This document shows positions 50,541 through 59,900 of a stretch of DNA of 64,000 nucleotides, piece by piece. The stretch covers positions 248,001 through 312,000 of the forward strand of contig OZ271833.1 in assembly GCA_965601665.1 (NCBI GenBank), in the 5' to 3' direction. The translations under genes and the position numbers were made by a program. A model generated the notes under the pieces. That model did not search any database, had not been told where the DNA came from, and worked only from the letters and a program-made list of their open reading frames with translations. Positions within the stretch are counted from its first letter, which is position 1. Each line of letters opens with the position of its first letter. This DNA is from JANQNX01 sp965601665. Its GTDB lineage: Bacteria; Pseudomonadota; Gammaproteobacteria; Eutrophobiales; Eutrophobiaceae.

Positions 50541-53156
50541 TTATTCAATCGAGACCGGTATCTGTTCCAGTTTTGATTGTGCCTGTGCGGCACTCTTCTG
50601 AAACGACTCAATCTCGTCAAAGTTGAGATAGCGATATACGTCTGCTGCCATCGGATCGAGATCCTGCGCAAACTGCATGTATTCTTCCATGCTTGGAATA
50701 TGGCCAAGGATAGAAGACACAGCCGCAATTTCCGCTGATGCCAGGAACACGTTGGCGCCGTCACCTAGTCGGTTCGGAAAATTTCGCGTTGACGTAGATA
50801 CTACAGTGGACTTAGCTGCGACCCGGGCCTGGTTACCCATGCAGAGTGAACAGCCAGGCATCTCGGTGCGGGCACCGGCCTTGCCGAAGATACTGTAATA
50901 GCCTTCCTCGGTTAGCTGGTGCTGGTCCATCTTCGTTGGTGGTGAGATCCATAAGCGTGTTGGAATCACATCGGTAAATTTTTGTAGCATCTTGCCGGCG
51001 GCACGGAAGTGGCCAATGTTGGTCATACAAGAGCCGATGAATACTTCATCGATCTTGGTCCCCTGTACTTCGGATAACGGTTTGACGTCATCCGGATCGT
51101 TCGGACAGGCAAGTAAAGGTTCCTTGATCTCGTTCAAGTCAATCTCGAATACCTTGGCGTACTCGGCATCGGGATCCGGTTCCATTAATACCGGGTTAGC
51201 CAGCCATTCTTCCATGGCCCGCGCCCTGCGCTCCAGCGTACGGGCATCGCCGTAGCCTTCGCTGATCATCCAGCGTAATAGCGTGACGTTGGAAGACAGG
51301 TATTCAATGATTGGTTCCTTACCCAGACGGATAGTACAACCGCCAGCCGAACGCTCGGCACTGGCATCGGATAATTCAAATGCCTGCTCACATTTGAGAT
51401 TGGGCAAGCCTTCAATTTCAAGGATGCGACCGGAGAAGATATTCTTTTTGCCTTCTTTTGCCACGGTTAAGTCACCGGTTTGCAAGGCGGCGTAGGGAAT
51501 CGCGTTGACAAGATCACGCAGCGTAATACCCGGCTGCATTTCTCCCTTGAATCGAACCAGCACTGATTCAGGCATATCCAGTGGCATGACGCCGGTGGCG
51601 GCCGCAAAGGCAACCAGGCCGGAACCTGCCGGGAAAGAGATGCCAAGCGGGAACCGGGTGTGAGAATCACCGCCGGTACCGCATGTATCCGGCAACAGCA
51701 TCCGGTTCAACCAGGAATGTATAATGCCGTCGCCTGGTCGCAAGGCAACACCACCGCGGGTCTGGATAAAATCAGGTAGCGTATGGTGAGTCACGACGTC
51801 GACCGGTTTGGGATAGGCGGCGGTATGACAGAATGACTGCATAACCAGATCAGATGAAAACCCGAGACAGGCCAGGTCTTTTAATTCATCTCGCGTCATG
51901 GGCCCGGTGGTGTCCTGTGAACCAACCGTTGTCATTTTGGGTTCGCAATACGTACCGGGACGGATACCTTCTACACCACATGCGCGACCAACCATTTTCT
52001 GGGCAAGTGTGAAACCCTTGCTGGATACGGTAGCCGGTACGGGCTTTCTGAACAGGTCGGTTTGACCAAGGCCCAGCGCCTCACGGGCACGTTCGGTAAG
52101 ACCGCGACCAATGATCAATGGAATACGACCACCGGCCTGTACTTCATCAATAATGATTTCAGTCTTGAGTTTGAATTCACACAGCACTTCATCGGTGTCG
52201 TGATTCTTGATAACGCCTTCATAAGGATAGATGTCGATCACATCACCCATGTTCATTTTGGTGACATCACATTCAATCGGCAGCGCACCGGCGTCTTCCA
52301 TGGTATTAAAAAAGATCGGTGCAATCTTGCCCCCCAGGCAAAAACCACCGTCGCGTTTGTTGGGAATGAAAGGAATATCATCACCCATGTGCCACAGTAC
52401 CGAGTTGGTCGCCGACTTTCTGGAAGAACCGGTACCGACCACGTCACCGACGTACGCGAGTGGGTGGCCTTTTTCCTTTAATTTCTCGATAGTCGTGATA
52501 GGACCAATCTCACCTTGCTTGTCAGGTGTGATGCCATCGCGCTCCATTTTCAACATGGCCAGGGCATGTAACGGGATATCAGGACGTGACCAGGCATCAG
52601 GCGCGGGTGACAGGTCATCGGTATTGGTTTCGCCGGTAACCTTGAATACTGTGACGGTAATCTTTTCAGCCAGCTTGGGCTTGCTTGTAAACCATTCACC
52701 ATCGGCCCACGATTGCATAATTTGTTTGGCAAATTCGTTACCTGCGCCGGCCTTTTCGTTTACATCATAAAAGGCATCAAACATGAGCAGGGTTTTGGAG
52801 AGCGCTTTGACAGCGGTTGGCGCCAGTTCGTCATTATCAAGACAGTCAACCAGCGGCGAGATATTGTAACCACCCAGCATGGTGCCGAGCAGTTCCGTTG
52901 CCTTTACCTTGTCAATTAACGGCGACGTGGCTTCACCCTTGGTAATAGCAGCCAGAAAGCCGGCCTTGACGTAAGCAGCCTCATCCACACCTGCAGGAAT
53001 ACGGTAGGTCAGTAATTCGAGGATGAAGTCCTCTTCACCCGCGGGCGGGTTTTTCAATAATTCAACTAATGCAGCGGTTTGTTCCGCATCCAGTGGCTTC
53101 GGAACAACTCCCATATCGGCACGTTCCTGAACATGTTCACGATAAGCTTCAAGCAA
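50541..53156 (-). CDS. acnB: Bifunctional aconitate hydratase 2 / 2-methylisocitrate dehydratase
   Basis: AcnB (871 residues) converts citrate to isocitrate and can act in the methylcitrate cycle. The order of domains is the B-type order: HEAT-like N-terminal domain 1 (MLEAYREHVQERADMG), then the swivel domain 4 (GTGSSRKSATNSV, GGFCLGGKIAPIF), then domains 2-3 with iron-sulfur cysteines (GSCMTNIGHFRAAG, PGCSLCMGNQ). Length is close to the E. coli protein (865). It is transcribed leftward from a likely promoter in 53157-53273. Under low iron, AcnB can act as an RNA-binding protein; nothing here tests that. Confidence 0.97.
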   Translation of the reverse strand: MLEAYREHVQERADMGVVPKPLDAEQTAALVELLKNPPAGEEDFILELLTYRIPAGVDEAAYVKAGFLAAITKGEATSPLIDKVKATELLGTMLGGYNISPLVDCLDNDELAPTAVKALSKTLLMFDAFYDVNEKAGAGNEFAKQIMQSWADGEWFTSKPKLAEKITVTVFKVTGETNTDDLSPAPDAWSRPDIPLHALAMLKMERDGITPDKQGEIGPITTIEKLKEKGHPLAYVGDVVGTGSSRKSATNSVLWHMGDDIPFIPNKRDGGFCLGGKIAPIFFNTMEDAGALPIECDVTKMNMGDVIDIYPYEGVIKNHDTDEVLCEFKLKTEIIIDEVQAGGRIPLIIGRGLTERAREALGLGQTDLFRKPVPATVSSKGFTLAQKMVGRACGVEGIRPGTYCEPKMTTVGSQDTTGPMTRDELKDLACLGFSSDLVMQSFCHTAAYPKPVDVVTHHTLPDFIQTRGGVALRPGDGIIHSWLNRMLLPDTCGTGGDSHTRFPLGISFPAGSGLVAFAAATGVMPLDMPESVLVRFKGEMQPGITLRDLVNAIPYAALQTGDLTVAKEGKKNIFSGRILEIEGLPNLKCEQAFELSDASAERSAGGCTIRLGKEPIIEYLSSNVTLLRWMISEGYGDARTLERRARAMEEWLANPVLMEPDPDAEYAKVFEIDLNEIKEPLLACPNDPDDVKPLSEVQGTKIDEVFIGSCMTNIGHFRAAGKMLQKFTDVIPTRLWISPPTKMDQHQLTEEGYYSIFGKAGARTEMPGCSLCMGNQARVAAKSTVVSTSTRNFPNRLGDGANVFLASAEIAAVSSILGHIPSMEEYMQFAQDLDPMAADVYRYLNFDEIESFQKSAAQAQSKLEQIPVSIE

Positions 53157-53218
53157 AACGATTCTCCTGTATTTAAAACTAAAGGGGGATGCCTGATTTC
53201 CGCATCGAAGGGGCGGCT

Positions 53219-53248
53219 ATTATAAGGAATATCGATGCAATTTTTAAG
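53219..53248 (-). promoter_or_regulatory. Candidate acnB promoter
   Basis: On the minus strand a perfect TATAAT (plus-strand 53219-53224) is preceded 17 bp upstream by TTAAAA, a weak -35. The start would be about 55 bp before the acnB ATG. This is the only good -10 in the 117-bp gap between mnmA and acnB. Confidence 0.5.
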
Positions 53249-53273
53249 GGCTTGTTTGCCCTGCAACATAAAA

Positions 53274-54368
53274 TTAATATTGGTCGGAATCGATAATTCC
53301 ACCACCCAGACAGACAGAATCTTTATAAAAAACAATAAATTGCCCGGGAGTGATGGCGCGCTGCGAGTTTTCAAAGCGAACTCGGAACTGCCCGTTTTGC
53401 TCAGATTCGATAACACAGGGCTGGTCGGCCTGCCGATAGCGGATTTTCGCCTCGCAAGAGTACGGCAGGGTGGGTTGTTGTCCTGTAATCCAGTTAATTC
53501 CCGACGCGAGCAGGGTTTGCGAATGCAATAGCGGGTGATCATGGTCCTGGGCGACGATAAGGGTGTTAGCGCCGATATCCTTGCTCACGACGTACCAGGG
53601 TGATTCGCCGTACCCACTGACCCCGCCAATTCCCAGTCCCTGGCGCTGCCCCAGCGTGTAATAAAATACGCCCTCATGTTCGCCAATGACCTTGCCCTCG
53701 GTAGTCTTGATTGGCCCGGGATCCGGCGGAATATAGCGCTGCAGGAACTGACGAAACGGCTGCTCACCAATGAAACAAATGCCGGTACTGTCTTTTTTGT
53801 CATACGTCACGAGACCGGCCTGCTCAGCCAATTCGCGTACGCGCGGTTTTTCCAGTTCACCAACGGGAAATGTTGATTTACGCAATTGCGCCTGGTTCAG
53901 GCGACAGAGGAAGTAGCTTTGGTCCTTGTTCGGATCCAGCCCCTTCAGTAATTCAAACTGGTCGTTGTGATGATGAATCCTGGCATAGTGCCCGGTTGCG
54001 ATTTGTTCAGCACCCATTTGCTCTGCGTGTTCAAGGAATGCCTTGAATTTGATTTCCTGGTTACACAGTACATCGGGATTGGGGGTCCGGCCTCGCTTGT
54101 ATTCGCTGAGAAAATTCCTGAAGACCCGGTCCCAGTAATCCGCTGACAGATCCACCGTGTTGAGAGGTATTTCGAGCTTGTCGCACACATGCATGGCATC
54201 CTCGACATCCGCTTCCCACATGCAGGCACCATCTTCCGACTGATCTTCCCAGTTCTTCATAAACAATGCCTCGACGTTACAGCCCTGTTGCTTAAGCAAT
54301 AGCGCTGTCACCGATGAATCCACACCACCGGAAACGCCAACAATAATTTTCCTGTTCTGTAGCGACAT
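53274..54368 (-). CDS. mnmA: tRNA-specific 2-thiouridylase MnmA
   Basis: MnmA (364 residues) inserts sulfur at C2 of the wobble uridine in tRNAs for Lys, Glu and Gln. The PP-loop GVSGGVDSS is at residues 10-18, the first catalytic cysteine is in NPDVLCNQEIKF, and the second in STGICFIGE; GHYARI and DQSYFLC are also present. The ATG overlaps the stop of nudJ by one base, an order (nudJ-mnmA) shared with E. coli. Confidence 0.97.
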   Translation of the reverse strand: MSLQNRKIIVGVSGGVDSSVTALLLKQQGCNVEALFMKNWEDQSEDGACMWEADVEDAMHVCDKLEIPLNTVDLSADYWDRVFRNFLSEYKRGRTPNPDVLCNQEIKFKAFLEHAEQMGAEQIATGHYARIHHHNDQFELLKGLDPNKDQSYFLCRLNQAQLRKSTFPVGELEKPRVRELAEQAGLVTYDKKDSTGICFIGEQPFRQFLQRYIPPDPGPIKTTEGKVIGEHEGVFYYTLGQRQGLGIGGVSGYGESPWYVVSKDIGANTLIVAQDHDHPLLHSQTLLASGINWITGQQPTLPYSCEAKIRYRQADQPCVIESEQNGQFRVRFENSQRAITPGQFIVFYKDSVCLGGGIIDSDQY

Positions 54369-54820
54369 TAAGTCAATTGATCGTGCAGCAATGCGAGCGG
54401 ATAACGCTGACCGTCAAGGTAGTCATTGATGCATTCCATCACCATTGGACTTCGCATTCGTTGCTGTTCCTGTTCTAACTCCGCAGTCGTTAGCCAGGCA
54501 GCCCTGACGATACCGTCGTCTAATGCCTGGTCCTCGTATTGATGCGTGCAGTGACCGGAAAAACAAAAACGCAGGTAGGTAATGTCGGGGTCATTCTGGC
54601 TGGGGTAGAGGTATACGCCCACTAACGCAGTCGGTTCAAATTCCCGGGCAGTCTCTTCAAGCACCTCGCGTTTAACAGCCTCCAGCAGGTTTTCACCCTG
54701 TTCAAGATGCCCGGCTGGCTGATTGAATACCAGTTTGCCGGCAATTTCCTCTTCGACCAGCAGGAACCTGCCATTATCTTCGACGACAGCAGCTACCGTT
54801 GTATTTGGTTTCCATTGCAT
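54368..54820 (-). CDS. nudJ: NUDIX hydrolase, NudJ-like phosphatase
   Basis: A 150-residue NUDIX protein. The Nudix box runs GHLEQGENLLEAVKREVLEE followed by TAR, matching GX5EX7REUXEE except that the final conserved Gly of the box is Ala. NQPAGHLE and RSPMVMECINDYLDGQRYPL are characteristic of NudJ (YmfB), which hydrolyses HMP-PP and nucleoside triphosphates. ATG 54820 (MQWKPNTTVAAVV) follows AAAGGA; a 12-residue 5' extension lacks support. Context with mnmA matches E. coli nudJ. Confidence 0.88.
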   Translation of the reverse strand: MQWKPNTTVAAVVEDNGRFLLVEEEIAGKLVFNQPAGHLEQGENLLEAVKREVLEETAREFEPTALVGVYLYPSQNDPDITYLRFCFSGHCTHQYEDQALDDGIVRAAWLTTAELEQEQQRMRSPMVMECINDYLDGQRYPLALLHDQLT

Positions 54821-54940
54821 TGTTTTTCCTTTCAGGTCAGGATTATGGCTAAACATTTCAAGTAAGTGGCCGATGTATTACTGAATATCGTGTTGCCACT
54901 ACTTGAATTAATTGCTTAGTGAGCAGTATTTATCATCAAT

Positions 54941-55444
54941 ATGAGTAATTCGCATAAAAGTATACATGTCGCCGGTATGCTAATCACGCTGGCCGCGCTA
55001 TGGTTATTATTATCCGGACATTACACCGTGCTGGTGACGAGTCTCGGCATGCTGTCGGTTATCCTGACGGGGTGGCTCAGTGCGCGCATGGGGTTACTTG
55101 AATATGAACAACCGGATGTATTCCGCCAGACAGTGCGTTCAGTACCTTATGGTTTCTGGTTATTGAAAGAAATCATTCTTTCCAATATTGACGTTATCAA
55201 ACGTATCCTGAATCCTGAACTACCAATCAGCCCCCAGGTTGTCCTGCTACCTTCTACCCAGACCGATGAACTGGCAAGGGTGGCCTACGCCAATTCGATA
55301 ACATTGACCCCTGGTACAATTTCTATTGATGTAGAGGGCAAGTTTATTGAAATACATGCCCTCAGCGAGAGTGGTGTTGAAGGTTTAATGAGCGGAGAAA
55401 TGGATAAGCGCATTACTGCTGTTGAGGATAGAGGTTATGCTTGA
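54941..55444 (+). CDS. mrpE: Mrp-type Na+/H+ antiporter subunit E
   Basis: A 167-residue MrpE/MnhE subunit with two or three N-terminal membrane helices (about 10-50) and a cytoplasmic C-terminal domain containing VAYANSITLTPGTISIDVEG, the family signature. Mrp complexes exchange sodium for protons across the inner membrane. It overlaps the MrpF gene by 8 bp and starts the rightward operon E-F-G-MbhDE-B; AT-rich sequence (54857-54940) separates it from divergent nudJ. Confidence 0.92.
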   Translation: MSNSHKSIHVAGMLITLAALWLLLSGHYTVLVTSLGMLSVILTGWLSARMGLLEYEQPDVFRQTVRSVPYGFWLLKEIILSNIDVIKRILNPELPISPQVVLLPSTQTDELARVAYANSITLTPGTISIDVEGKFIEIHALSESGVEGLMSGEMDKRITAVEDRGYA

Positions 55445-55724
55445 GATCGCTACCGGCCTCGTCCTGCTTGCCATGTTGATGGCGCTTTTTTATGCCATTC
55501 TTGGTAAAACGGTTTACGATATGATTCTTGCCGCTAATATCTTCGGTACCATCACGGTGTTGTTTATATCTGTTTACGGTTTTATGACCGAGCGACCCGA
55601 ATTTCTGGATATCGCGATTGTTTATGCACTTATTAATTTTGTCGCAACGATCGCCATTTTAAAATTCTTCGAATACGGTGACATGGGCAGAAGCTCGCAT
55701 CTGTCAGACGGCGGGGATATCTAG
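55437..55724 (+). CDS. mrpF: Mrp-type antiporter subunit F
   Basis: A 95-residue MrpF/MnhF subunit with three transmembrane helices, the first being LEIATGLVLLAMLMALFYAILG; the motif DMILAANIFGTITVLFISVYG and FLDIAIVYALINFVATIAILKFFE are typical. ATG 55437 follows GAGG within the coding end of mrpE; an in-frame TTG 15 bases earlier is less likely. The stop is two bases before the MrpG start. Confidence 0.92.
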   Translation: MLEIATGLVLLAMLMALFYAILGKTVYDMILAANIFGTITVLFISVYGFMTERPEFLDIAIVYALINFVATIAILKFFEYGDMGRSSHLSDGGDI

Positions 55725-55726
55725 TC

Positions 55727-56041
55727 ATGTCCGACTTAATTCAATACCTGGCTGGTGCACTGGTTTTACTTGGTAGCCTTGTTGTCCTGGTTGGTTTAAT
55801 TGGTGTTTATCGTATGCCTGACTTTTACACACGACTGCATGCTGCCAGTATCGTCGATACGCTTGGTACCATGTTGATAATCCTTGGTCTTGTGCTGATA
55901 GCAGGGTTAAGCCTGGTCAGTGTGAAGTTAATCCTGATCATGCTGTTTATTTTGATCACAACACCGGCAGCGGCGCATGCGCTTGCCAAGTCGGCACTGC
56001 ATGGCAAACTGGAACCACAGCTGGAAGGTAAAAAGTCATGA
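55727..56041 (+). CDS. mrpG: Mrp-type antiporter subunit G
   Basis: A 104-residue MrpG/MnhG subunit with three transmembrane helices (about 6-30, 45-64, 68-90). The family motif DFYTRLHAASIVDTLGTMLIILG and TTPAAAHALAKSA are present. GGGGAT lies about 10 bases upstream. The stop overlaps the next gene by 4 bp. Confidence 0.92.
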   Translation: MSDLIQYLAGALVLLGSLVVLVGLIGVYRMPDFYTRLHAASIVDTLGTMLIILGLVLIAGLSLVSVKLILIMLFILITTPAAAHALAKSALHGKLEPQLEGKKS

Positions 56042-56583
56042 ACGATACATTTGTCGACTTTTGCCTGCTGGTGCTACTGGTGATTGCCGCTCTGGCTGTA
56101 CATAGACAACGTAAGTTGTTTAACGCTGTTATGCTTACCGCTATTTACAGTTTGCTTTGTGCGTCGCTGTTCGTTTGTCTGGATGCGGTGGACGTTGCTT
56201 TTACTGAAGCGGCCGTTGGGGCCGGTATTGCAACCATCCTTTTCCTGGGCACGCTAGCGGTGACCAGCGATGTTGAAAAACCGCAGAAGCATGTCAACTG
56301 GCCGGGACTGCTTCTGGTATTGATCACGGGCGCATTGTTGGACTATGGCGTTTCTGACATGCCCGCATTCGGGCTGGCATCCAATCCCGTGCATACATAT
56401 CTGGGAGGTACATACATACAACAATCTGCCGTAGATATCGGTGTCCCCAACCTGGTGACTTCTGTGCTTGCCAGTTACCGTGGCTATGACACGCTGGGCG
56501 AAACAGCCGTGATTTTTACCGCCGGTATTGCTGTATTAATGTTGCTTGGACGTGGAAAACACGACGAAGAGGCGAAGAACTAA
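56038..56583 (+). CDS. MbhD-MbhE-like membrane protein (equivalent of the MrpA C-terminal region)
   Basis: A 181-residue polytopic protein with about five helices. The DUF4040/MbhD segment (LDAVDVAFTEAAVGAGIATILF) and the MbhE-type end (VTSVLASYRGYDTLGETAVIFTAGI) both occur, the two parts that form the C-terminal end of MrpA in full-length MrpA proteins. Here they stand as a separate gene between MrpG and MrpB. The absence of the large MrpA/MrpD antiporter-like core in the cluster is notable. Confidence 0.82.
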   Translation: MNDTFVDFCLLVLLVIAALAVHRQRKLFNAVMLTAIYSLLCASLFVCLDAVDVAFTEAAVGAGIATILFLGTLAVTSDVEKPQKHVNWPGLLLVLITGALLDYGVSDMPAFGLASNPVHTYLGGTYIQQSAVDIGVPNLVTSVLASYRGYDTLGETAVIFTAGIAVLMLLGRGKHDEEAKN

Positions 56584-56993
56584 TGGAACATCACCTGGTA
56601 TTACATGTTGTTGCCCGGTTGTTAATACCGTTAATCATGTTGTTTGCATTATACGTGCAGTTTCATGGCGACTATGGTCCGGGTGGTGGTTTCCAGGCAG
56701 GGGTCATCTTTGCCGTTGGCTTTATTCTATATGGCCTGATATGGGGCGTTGAAAGACTGAGAAAGGTAGTGAGTCCAACCATACTTCGCATTTTGTCTGC
56801 AAGCGGCGTGTTAATCTACGCGGCCGTGGGTGTGGCCAGTATGTTAAATGGTGGCGAGTTCCTCAACTACAGTGTCCTTGTTGACGACCCGGTATCCGGC
56901 CAGCACATCGGCATCCTGATTATCGAGTTTGGTGTTGGACTCACCGTTGCCTCAACCATGACTATACTTTTTTACGCCTTTGCCCGACCCTGA
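56583..56993 (+). CDS. mrpB: Mrp-type antiporter subunit B
   Basis: A 136-residue MrpB/MnhB subunit with four helices. Signatures are FALYVQFHGDYGPGGGFQAGVIFAVGFILYG and the Gly-rich loop, plus IGILIIEFGVGLTVASTMTILFYAF. Its ATG overlaps the previous stop by one base. The stop at 56991-56993 abuts the stop of convergent yhdP, so the operon ends here with no C or D gene in the window. Confidence 0.9.
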   Translation: MEHHLVLHVVARLLIPLIMLFALYVQFHGDYGPGGGFQAGVIFAVGFILYGLIWGVERLRKVVSPTILRILSASGVLIYAAVGVASMLNGGEFLNYSVLVDDPVSGQHIGILIIEFGVGLTVASTMTILFYAFARP

Positions 56994-59900
56994 TTAACTG
57001 CTGGGGTTATCCTGCTCAAGCTTTTTAATATCAGGGTTGGCCCAACTGCCCTGGATTGAATACTGATAACTCAGTATCTTGTTGATCTCTTCCGGAATCG
57101 ATTTAAACACCTCACCCGCAAGGAATATGGCGGTGCCTATGCCTATGCCTATCGGGCCAAACAGGGCTCCGGCAACGGGTATGCTGCTGGAAATCTTGGG
57201 CATGACGGTGGCGACCTGGTCATAGTCTTTGGCGACAAAACCGGTTCGTCCGCTAATGTAGATATCAGCAGCGGGCGCTAAAATGCGTAAGTCATTAGTA
57301 TAGGCCTCGCCGTTCTGAAGCAGGAAGTTACCCTCTATGCGATCAAATGCAAACCCTTCCTCAAACAGGTCGCTGAAATCAAGGGATAAACGACGTGGTA
57401 ATGTTGTGATACTGAGCAGGCCAAGCAACCTGCCAGCTGATGGATTCAGGTCGATTAACTGGCCTTTACCAACGTCGACACCCAGGTCGCCTTCTACCTT
57501 GTCGATATCAAATTTTACCGGGCTATCCAGCCAGTTCAGTTTCATTTTGAAACTTGATGCCGCATCTTCGATATTAGGTCTTTCGCCGCTCATGGTTTGC
57601 ATCAGCGCTGCCAGGGAGTCGGTTTCGATGTCAGATTCGATACTGGTCTGGTCGATATCATTGGTTTGCGTCCAGTTGCCACTGGTGTTAATCGTCATAC
57701 CAGGCTTGGAAAAATCCAGACTGGTAATCTCGATACGATCAGGCTGGTTGCTGGTTAACAGGCGCGCAGTGCCAAGTTGTCTTTCATGGAAAACAAAGTC
57801 ATTTACGCTAACATCCAGTTCAGGTATTGAATTGATAGTGATTTTTTTACTGCCCGGTTTTGCATTCTCCTGTTTTCTAATCACAAGGCGCTCAAGTTGC
57901 ATGGCCAGTTTTTTATCAGCTGTTGGCGTTGAGCCAGTGTAAGTTGCCCGACCACTGATATCGTCTCCCTGAAAACCAATTTGCCATTCCGGTTGCGTGT
58001 GTTTCACAGTCAATGAAGTGTCGGTATAGGACTGGTTTAATATTTTCAGATCTGCAATATCCAGATCCAGGGACAGGCTACGCCCAGGTGTATTAATTGC
58101 CGCATTCGGTTTGCGCTTGCTGTTGAAAAATTTAAACCAGTTACCAACGTCGAGTTTGTCGATAGTACCCCGGACCACAATGTCTTCTGCAGCAAGCTGA
58201 TCGCGCGGCATTTTCTTGCCTACATCAACCTCGATTTTATCCATTTTAAAGTCACTACTGTTGTCCACATAAAGACTTGGGAACAGGAAATTATCATAGA
58301 GAAAGTCTATCTGGTTTATCCTGGTCCCGGTCATCGTGGTTTTTATTGTTAATGGTCTTGTGGAAGTAGCATCCTTGCCGACCGGTTCCGGTAGTGCTAT
58401 CGATATACCCTCGAGGGGAGAAGCAATGACGATATTACGACTAAGTTGTCCATCCGGGTCCCGGATGCTCTCTATTGCGACCGACCACTTGCTGCCGCCT
58501 TCGAAATAATCAAACAGGGAGTGTTTCTGGTTCAATAAGGCGGGGAAGAAACCACCCAGTTCCTGGATGATAAAGACCTTATCTGCCTCGCCACTAACGA
58601 TAAACTTACTGCGACCATCTTTCTTGTCATCAAAAGGGACATCGATTGATACGGGCCTGCCATGGTATAGCGCGGTTATATTGTCACCCCATGCAGCTGA
58701 ACGATTAAACTGTATACTGCCGTTCATGTCCGTCAGGCCGAGTCCGGGCAGTTCCGTCTCCAGCATTGTATCGTTGAAGCTGATATTGCCATCAACACTT
58801 TTTTTGCCACCCCCCAGCGGTATATCGAGTTTAATGTCCAAATCGAAAGTGCCAACTATCTGTCTTTGTGAAAAATCATACAGGCCACGGTTTTTGCGAA
58901 GTGGGCTTTGCGTTATGAACAGGGGCAGGTTGCGCGTATGGCCTGACAGCGATCCGTCTATGAAGATGTGACGTTTACCTTGACTAATATCCGGTATCCG
59001 GGCGTTGACTTGTGCGATGCTGGCATCGAAAACATATCCACTACTTGAGTTAATGAAAAGGTCATCATTTTCCATCACAACCTGCGCCGTCAGTTGATCT
59101 ACATAAGGCCAGCCTTCCATATAGTTAATGGTTGCGTCTGAAATATTCAGTAAGGCCTTGAACAGTCCTTCATCCTCACGGAATGGAAACTTGTTTGCCG
59201 TGCCCCTGAAAATGACATCACAGGAGTTCAGCGTTCCGCCAACGAGCGCATTTGGCGCCCATTTTAAGAACTTCGGGTGAGTTTGCAGTGGCAGCAAGGA
59301 GGGGAGTTTTTCTATGCTGGACTCCGAAATACGTCCAATCAAATCGAAATAGGGCGCCTCGCTATCAAGCCTGATATCTCCGGAAAGCTCAATCGGCATT
59401 GCCTCGAGAACAAACGATAACGTATCAATATCAATGGTTGGCGTATCTTCCATTTTGAGGGAAAGCGATGCTTTCAATTGTTCGAGCTTTTTATCCTCCT
59501 TATAAAACTTGCCAAGTCTGAGAACTGCGGCCTGACTGTTAATCGCAAGACGCAATTCCTTACCGTCAAAGCCAATTTGCCCATTGACATTATCAACGGC
59601 TAACTGGCTTTGTATATGTTTTAGCGCCAGCTGTTGTGCCTGTGTTTGAAAAGTAAACACTTCAGACTGGTTTGTGCTGAAATTTTTGATCTCGGTATTG
59701 GCAAGATCGCCTGATACCGATGAAGCATCTACTCCCTTAAGCGATGCAATCGGCAAGGTTTGACTGTAGATTAGTGGCGGTACTATATCCTGCAAACGAA
59801 TAAACGAGAGTTTTGCATCAACAAGATAATTGTTCTCTGCGGCATGCCTTCTTAACAAAAGTTCATGGTTTGAAGCGGGCCATAAACCATTTGCAGTTTT

